From Cephalotus follicularis (taxonomy: Eukaryota; Streptophyta; Magnoliopsida; Oxalidales; Cephalotaceae): a stretch of DNA of 64,000 nucleotides. The notes under the pieces were generated by a model, which was given only the letters and a program-made list of their open reading frames with translations, did not search any database and was not told the DNA's origin. Location of the stretch: contig BDDD01001809.1 in NCBI GenBank assembly GCA_001972305.1, positions 266,488-330,487 on the forward strand, in the 5' to 3' direction. The translations under genes were made by a program, and so were the position numbers. Positions 57,980-64,000 of the stretch are shown here, in pieces; position 1 is the first letter of the stretch; every line of letters begins with the position of its first letter.

Positions 57980-58294
57980 AACGCGAATCACCTCCGCAAG
58001 TCAAGTAAGGTAGTTACAATCCATATCATATAAATACAAGAATCAAAGACATAAGACAAGTCTGCCATTTTTATATACAAAAGCACCCTGTGATTGTTTT
58101 CTCTGTCTTTCACTGACTTAAGCATCGAAGTGTCCCCGGGAGAAAACCCTCATGGACCTTCGACTAGTGTGTTCTATTTGTGCAGGGAAAACCATCATGA
58201 TCACCCTCTCGGAGCATTCCCAGCGTTTCTCCTAACAAATCAAACCCTTCCACGTAAGGGACTGTTGAGGAGAGGAATTTACATCAATAGCTAC

Positions 58295-58410
58295 TATTGA
58301 TCTTTCCCCACAATGGATGCAAGTGACAACGAATGTCACGATATTTGTTACGGAAACTACTACAAAAGAGCATCATCTGTTAACCGTAAAAGATTATCAC
58401 CTTTAATGGT
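58295..58410. other. Short flank right of element A
   Basis: About 116 bp between the right duplication of A and the start of the next LTR-like sequence. It has no recognisable coding or repeat feature. It may be the DNA into which both elements inserted. AATGG at 58406-58410 would be the left target duplication of the next element. Confidence 0.4.
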
Positions 58411-58842
58411 GTCACGCCCCGAACCGCGAAGCCGAACCCCCACGATCCGACGCGTGAGATATCTTCCATTCGATCAATCCATTCATATCATTTATCAATC
58501 ATATTCCAAAAGTGCTATTTCAAATTTATAAAACTTTAAATCAAAGTCATAATACAACAACGGAATAATCAATCCATATAAAAACTAACTCTTGAAATCT
58601 CCCGAAATTTCGGCATGAAGTATTCGTTTATTGGACTAAACCCCCTGTAAAGAAAAACACATTTTATATCTTGGGCTCAGCCCTCAACAACCACACTCCC
58701 GAAGGAGGAAACAACAGTTTATCACAATAGGAGGACCCATCTATATCCTTTACATCAACACACATATAAATCAAGCACTGCCACAAGCCGGCAGGTCAAT
58801 AGCTGAATATAAAACATATCTCTATTTCATCTTTAGATTTTT

Positions 58843-61501
58843 TGTAACGCTCGAGATTTTCATGTGTTATAATTTCATGATGTAAATGTACATTTATTGT
58901 GGAATTAATAAAATGATGATGTTTTCCAAACTCTAATGATATTGATTTTGGGATAAAAATGTAAAAGAAATGTAAAAAGGGCAATTTGAAGTAAAACGAC
59001 TATGTTTTGAGAAAAACGCGTCGACGCCTTTTCGAAACGCATCGATGCCTTTGGAACAGAGAGACGCACATAACTGCATGCACATGCACGTCGATGCAGG
59101 CGAGAACATCGACGCCCTCGTGTAAAAAGGGGAAAGACATCGACGTCTCAAGAAGACGTCGATGCGTAACATCGAATGACGGGCATGTTATTCTGCTGAC
59201 AGAGTAACGTGCTAAGGGAAACAATTCTAGATCGCTTTGCAGGCGTCTAGGAGCACCAAATGCAATGTGTTGTCCATGCGGCCCGATGCCAGACATGCAC
59301 CGAAACATGTCCTCAACCTTTGGCATGCAAGGGGGTTGAACCTTCATAACCTGCAATCTGCAAAAATGAAGAGAAAAGGGACAAAAACAGTAAGTGAAGG
59401 TGGAGGACACGGGGGAGGGTGCATGCAACAGACATAGAGAAGGAGAGAGAGAGTTCCCCAAAGCATAAATGCTCCTCTCTTCATCCTTGGTTCGGCTAAA
59501 ACACCAGAGTAAGAAATAGAAAGTGAAAGAGAGAAGGGAACCACCATTGTTGAACCTTGGAGCTTGGAATTTGAAGCTTGTGGCTAGCAGCAACGGGATG
59601 ATCCTTGGAGCTGTTGGGGACGGTTCTAAGACTAAAATAGGTGGACTTTCTTGTTCCTAACGTGAAACAAAAAGGTAGGGGAAGCCATAACTGTATTCTT
59701 GAGATTAATGTTCATGCCTGGACTATGGTTTTGGTGCATAGATTGCATGACTATTGAACTGTTTTTGACCACTGGATCAATGCCATGTTATGCTGGATAT
59801 GTGATATGTAACTGCATGTTGGTTTCCTACCTTGATTACATGTTATCTTGCATGTATGTGGATTTTGATGGTCACTGTTTGTCACATCGTGAGGAAGAAG
59901 ACGATTGGGGCTCAAAACACGTCGACGTCTTTGAATATCATCGATGCCTTTGAGTTTTCTGCTTGGATATTGACGTATTATACGTCGACGCCTAAGGTTC
60001 CTACCTTAACGCGTCTACGCCTTAAGCAATACGCTGACGTTTAAGGTTCCATATCTTGAGCGTCGATGCATGTAAAGATGGACATCGACGTCTTCAAATA
60101 GTAGGAAGCGTTGACACTAAGGACTTGAACGTCGACGCTGAGGGACAAAGATATCGATGCCTAACAATAGACATCAACGCCTTCTTGTAATGTTTGGAAG
60201 TTTTCTTACTTAATGATACGAAATGATCCCGATTCCGATTAGGATGGTTTAGAGTATTTGTATGCATTGCATATGCACTGTTTACTGCCTGTTTATGGAC
60301 TGTTTATAAATTGATTATGATTTTCTAAGTATTGTTACATTGGAAATGCATATGCGAGTTGAAAACTACTATGTTGAGTACGAAAATATAAAATGAATAT
60401 TGTTATGTTTCTGAACATCTTTGGAAAGCGATTTCCACTACTGAACTGCTTCAAGTATTTTCTATCTATTATAAATACGTATTTCAAATATTATCACTTT
60501 TGAAAATATCTTGAAATGAACTGCTTGTTGTTGATCTAACGATCACTACTGTACTATTTACTGCACTGTTTACTGTGATTATTCACTGTTTACTCTGTGA
60601 ATTTACTGTGTTTGTGCTTGAGCCACTAGTTGCATGGCAGAGACTGCCAGCGCCGGCTAGTGGCATGGTTGACCTAGGAGCCAAGAGTTGGCTGGGTAAC
60701 TCACTGTACTGTACTGTTGCCTCGCTTGGTTGCCTAGAGAAGGGACCGAAGTGGGAGTGTAACGTGGGGCCAGGAGATGGCAGCGTTACACATGCTGCCT
60801 GCCTGTTGTGGTCCTTTTACGGACTTACTGTACTGCCTGTTGGTCCTTCTCGGACATTACTGTGCCTGTTGATGTAGCCCTGGCCGGGTTACTACTGTAC
60901 TGTTATTGCATACATATATTTTCATATATATGTCCTTATAGATATTTTACTGTACTGCTAAAGTATATATATATTTTCAGATATATATATAAACCGGTAT
61001 TTTCTACTGCACTGCATTATCTATGCATACATTTCATGACATGCATGTAATGTTGATCCCAAAGTACTCTTATGACTTAGCCAAGTGAGGACAAAGGCTA
61101 ACCCCCTACTTTACAGATTGATGCAGCGGACTGGTTGGACTAGCTTGGACAAAGAACAAGCCTTCATGTTGTTGTTGTTGGTTTATATTCTTCTGGTTTG
61201 TAATAAACTGGTTTTCTTTAAGGAATACTGACGTACTGTACTGATGGTTATTTGTTGTACTTTATCTTGGGTTAATGTATTGTGATCACGCTCCGTTTCG
61301 TGGACTTTTAATAATGATTGACATGTTTGAGTAGCGTGCAGTATGGGATGCACGTTACGTACTTTCAGCTTATGAGTTTAATGCTTCCGCAACTGATATC
61401 ATGTTTGAAAAGTTTAAATTTTATGGTTTTTGCATGAGCTGAATCTTAATGGTAATTACCTTTACCACCTTATGTGTGTTTGTCGGAAACGGGGTGTGAC
61501 A
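58843..61501 (+). mobile_element. Solo LTR M, family 1
   Basis: A 2659-bp LTR from TGTAACGCTCGAG to GGGGTGTGACA. The flanks are TTTTT (58838-58842) and TTTGT (61502-61506), matching at 4 of 5, in a T-rich site. It is homologous in full to K and D. Word clusters of mixed GCGTCGACGCC/GACATCGACGTC dialect lie at about 59020-59170 and 59925-60185. Leader near 59545, donor-like AAAG/GTAGGG at 59674/59675, TACTG-rich block near 60545-60960, acceptor-like TTTACAG ending at 61116, AATAAA signal near 61203. Confidence 0.88.
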
Positions 61502-62563
61502 TTTGTCTCTTATACAATCACCATAAATACATCCATATTCCACTATCTGTCCTTTTACAAAATCATATTTACACAAAGTAGGTCGGAGGAGATGTAAATC
61601 CTTACCCTGCGATTTAACCTGGCTGGTTACTACTGTGCGTCACCCATTACATTACAATACAATGCAATGGGTCAGCAACCCAAAGGTTGTGTAGGATACA
61701 CATATGTAAGGTACATATAGGAGTGCATCAGATAAGTATGCCATATGAGATGTATGTACAATATGAGAGATGTATGCACAATAATCGATATAAATCCTGC
61801 TATGAAATCTAGCATTTAGGTACTTGCCACTATCATCAACGTCCATATCATTCTAAAATCCTTTCAAGCATATTGGCTCTTCTCGGCCTTTTCTGCCGAG
61901 GTAACAGACTAGGCGCACTTGGCGTCCTAGGCAGAAGTCCTCATTCCACTGGCAATTTAGAGCAGCATCCGTAAGTAAAACAAGGGAGAGAAGATGGACC
62001 TTCTCTAAGGCAGGGCTCTCTAGCTACACCCACCATCAATATCCATACACCATCACAATCCGGACCATCACGATCCATAATGATATGATCCATAGCCATA
62101 TCGTACCCTTTTCGTAACCATTCCATAACCGCATGATTCGTAACCATTTAGTCCATAACCGCTGCCGTACAACCCATATGGAGGAAAGCTATATGATATG
62201 TCATGCGATGCAACAACATAAGAGTATGTGAAGCATGTAACAGGGTAGCAGTATGCTGTGCATGTAACCAATGTAATCATAAGTTATGTGTGAACAATAT
62301 ATATATGTGTATCAATATCCCATGTGATGTCATGTGTATAAATGGCAATCGTGGACAGCTTCAATATACCAGCCGTCCCTAAGTGGGGTATATTTAGCTA
62401 GTCCTAATCACGTCAAGGCCATAGGCCTTTAGACAATCCATATAACAATCCATATCAATCATAGGGACAATCAGTCCATAGGCTCCATTCCACCCTCGAC
62501 ACACTTTTGGTGTTGTGGAGGAGTGAGGAATGAGATAACACTGACCACGTCGTTCATATTGTA

Positions 62564-62711
62564 GTATATTTGGGGCCTTCCAACGAGTGGGGTCCATATA
62601 GTGTATTTGGGGCCTCCCAAAGAGTGTGGTCCATGCAGTGTACTTGGGGCCCCCCAACGAGTAGGGTCCATGTAGTGTATTTGGGTCCTCCCAACGAGTG
62701 GGGTCCACGTA
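62564..62711. repeat. Four-copy 37-bp tandem repeat
   Basis: Units start at 62564, 62601, 62638 and 62675, and a fifth unit's first bases lie at 62712. Each unit reads GTGTATTTGGGGCCTCCCAA then CGAGTGGGGTCCATGTA with one to a few changes. Because 37 is not a multiple of 3, frames running through it on the minus strand repeat a peptide every 37 codons at best and are not genes. It lies in the presumed third-family LTR. Confidence 0.92.
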
Positions 62712-64000
62712 GTGTATTTTGATACTAGATAATGTGGTCTAGCATTCATGACCTTCATGACGGAGGTGAGGATCATGAATGAGAAATCTCATTTAGGTCT
62801 CATACAATACAATCAATAATCCATCCCGTAGTTGTGACCCAAAATCATGTATGCTTTTAAATGATAGGAACCATTTGTAAAGGATCTCATGAATCCACAT
62901 CCCTGAAATCATGTAATATCAATTCTATAGTCATAAATCATTTTTCATATTCAATGGCCATTTTCATTTCCATAATCTATTTTGTAATCAATATTCATAT
63001 ATCATTTGGTTGGTTCCTATCGAAGTTATAATGAATGGAAAGGAAGTCCAAATGGGAGCATTCGTATCAGGATGTCCCATGGAACTATCCTAACCATTTT
63101 GAAATCCGTAAAACAATGGGGAGGAAGCCCAAATAATATATCCACGTCCAGATATCCCAATGCAACTAACCTAACCATTTTTGAAAACCATTTGTATAAA
63201 ATCCCCTTTTTATGAGACTTTCTTTAAAGATTCGTTTGAAGATTGATCCGTAGTTTAAAAATGTCACAAGAGGATTTTCATAGGCTAAAAGGCCTTAGGG
63301 AGGCTTCCTATGAAATCCATTTGTATAGAAATCCATTTCGGATCAACACCATATAAAACAGTTGAGTTTAACTAAAACAGGGCACTAAACGTCGATGCTT
63401 AGCCCTAGGCGTCGACAGTTTTAAAAAGCATAAGTATAAAGAATGAACGGTTTGTTTGAAAGCATAAGGCATCGACTGTTTGGTTTAACACATAAAAGTG
63501 TCGACAGTTAAGAAGAAAGCATCGACGGTTTTGGAAGAAATATCGTTTTGCAAAACAGTTCACAATTCGGTGAAAACCATATCTAAAACAGTTCAAAACC
63601 CTTTAAGATTCATCCCATAGCCCGTGAATTGAGAGAAGGCAAGAACTCATCTCCTCTTAATTCAAAATCTAAACCTTATACCATATGCACATCCATCCGT
63701 ATATTCGTATGTATATATATACAATCATGTATCCATATAATTACAATTCGTACACATATCAATCCATATAACCATTTAGAATGCGTGAATGCAATGCAAG
63801 TAGTATAACCTACTCTAGTGATCTACCATTCGTATACAACCGTCCCATACCAGCGTATACAAACGGGATCAAGGCAACAACCATCTGAGCACCTACCATC
63901 GGAGCAATGTATAGCCTACCTGTTACCAATTGAGTTGTGAGTTGGGAGGGCTTGCAGCAGAATCCACGAACTGCTACCTCCTCTAAGCTTCACTCGTCGT

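Larger units (their letters stand above)
457..58289 (+). mobile_element. Element A: Ty3/gypsy retrotransposon, Tat lineage, broken and heavily invaded
   Basis: A complete-to-the-ends fossil flanked by the 5-bp target duplication GCTAC (452-456 and 58290-58294). Parts in order: 5' LTR, TGGCGCC-type primer binding site, gag, protease, reverse transcriptase, RNase H, a second RNase H-like domain, integrase, spacer with short inverted repeats, an antisense reading frame, polypurine tract and 3' LTR. The second RNase H and the antisense frame downstream of pol are family traits of Tat elements. Five independent insertions interrupt it (5466-8118, 8579-8979, 9292-32098, 35357-47814, 48810-57979). 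Without them its own length is about 10.3 kb, ordinary for Tat. The coding region is broken in roughly ten places besides the insertions. The LTRs differ at about one base in ten over the first 196 bases by eye, so A is old and the oldest element here, as the nesting also requires. Confidence 0.93.
48614..58289 (+). repeat. 3' LTR of element A, split by element I
   Basis: The LTR's own sequence is 48614-48809 plus 57985-58289 (501 bp), matching the 502-bp 5' LTR. A TATA box lies at 58029-58035. The LTR ends CATCAATA, followed by GCTAC. Element I sits between the AACGC duplications. Confidence 0.92.
58411..64000 (-). mobile_element. Probable reverse LTR (third family), interrupted by solo LTR M; runs past the window
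   Basis: TGTCACGCCCCGAACCGCG at 58411 looks like the reverse complement of a plant LTR end (...GGGGCGTGACA). After solo LTR M, 61502-64000 continues with AT-rich non-coding sequence. It has a 37-bp tandem repeat (62564-62711), an imperfect roughly 80-bp duplication near 63035-63190, reverse-oriented GTCGA words (63390-63530), and a tail of many GTATATATATAC-like and CATATAACCAT-like stretches. No coding domain is visible. The far end lies beyond 64000, so the length and its status as a solo LTR or full element cannot be judged. Confidence 0.5.

Noticed and set aside
59000-59593. 197-codon minus-strand frame
   Set aside because: It is inside solo LTR M, opposite to the leader and word cluster, and has no homologous open frame in K, D or I.
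62394-62776. Minus-strand open frames of about 100 codons
   Set aside because: They are translations of the 37-bp tandem repeat (HYMDPTRW-type repeats), not protein-coding genes.

Overview
This is plant (angiosperm) nuclear DNA made almost entirely of LTR retrotransposons. I see no host protein-coding gene, no tRNA gene, no intact rRNA gene and no CRISPR array. The plant assignment rests on the element types: Ty3/gypsy chromovirus-like and Tat-like polyproteins, a SIRE-like Copia LTR, a Cassandra-like LTR carrying 5S rRNA sequence, and a PBS complementary to plant initiator tRNA-Met.

Layout. Positions 457-58289 are one Ty3/gypsy element of the Tat lineage (element A), bounded by LTRs of about 500 bp and the target duplication GCTAC. 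Subtracting everything that landed in it leaves about 10.3 kb of its own sequence. Five direct insertions interrupt A: a solo LTR K (5466-8118), a Cassandra-like solo LTR (8579-8979), a solo LTR C (9292-32098 with its contents), a reverse solo LTR J (35357-47814 with its contents) and a chromovirus-like element I (48810-57979). C contains solo LTR D (9778-30115), D contains solo LTR E (11957-29489), E contains chromovirus-like element F (12372-27609), and F contains a Copia solo LTR G (15833-17066). A>C>D>E>F>G is therefore a six-level nest. J contains reverse chromovirus-like element H (37760-47514), which contains solo LTR L (41214-43150). Nearly every boundary is TG...CA with a 5-bp target duplication read directly from the sequence.

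Two chromovirus-like families dominate. Family 1 (K, D, L, M, and the LTRs of H and I) has LTRs of about 1.9-2.8 kb that start TGTAACRCYC and end GGGGTGTGACA. Family 2 (E, J, and the LTRs of F) has LTRs that start TGTAATAYC and end GGTGTTACA. Inside F, 5395 bp covering part of gag, pol, the Copia solo LTR and part of the 3' LTR is repeated head-to-tail with almost no differences (14614-20008 and 20009-25403). From 58411 to the window end lies what looks like a reverse-oriented LTR of a third family, interrupted by family-1 solo LTR M (58843-61501).

Two patterns deserve most attention. First, LTRs of unrelated families (Copia G, both gypsy families, C and the third family) carry clusters of short words centred on TCGA, in three dialects (GACATCGACGTC, GCGTCGACGCC, CAGTCGACTG). 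Homologous LTRs of one family differ in which dialect they carry. Second, family-1 and family-2 LTRs each keep matched splice-donor-like and acceptor-like signals, suggesting an intron inside the LTR. All coding remains are fossils: every element with coding sequence is broken. Relative age from nesting is A oldest, then K/C/J/I and the Cassandra-like LTR, with F, G and the tandem duplication among the youngest.
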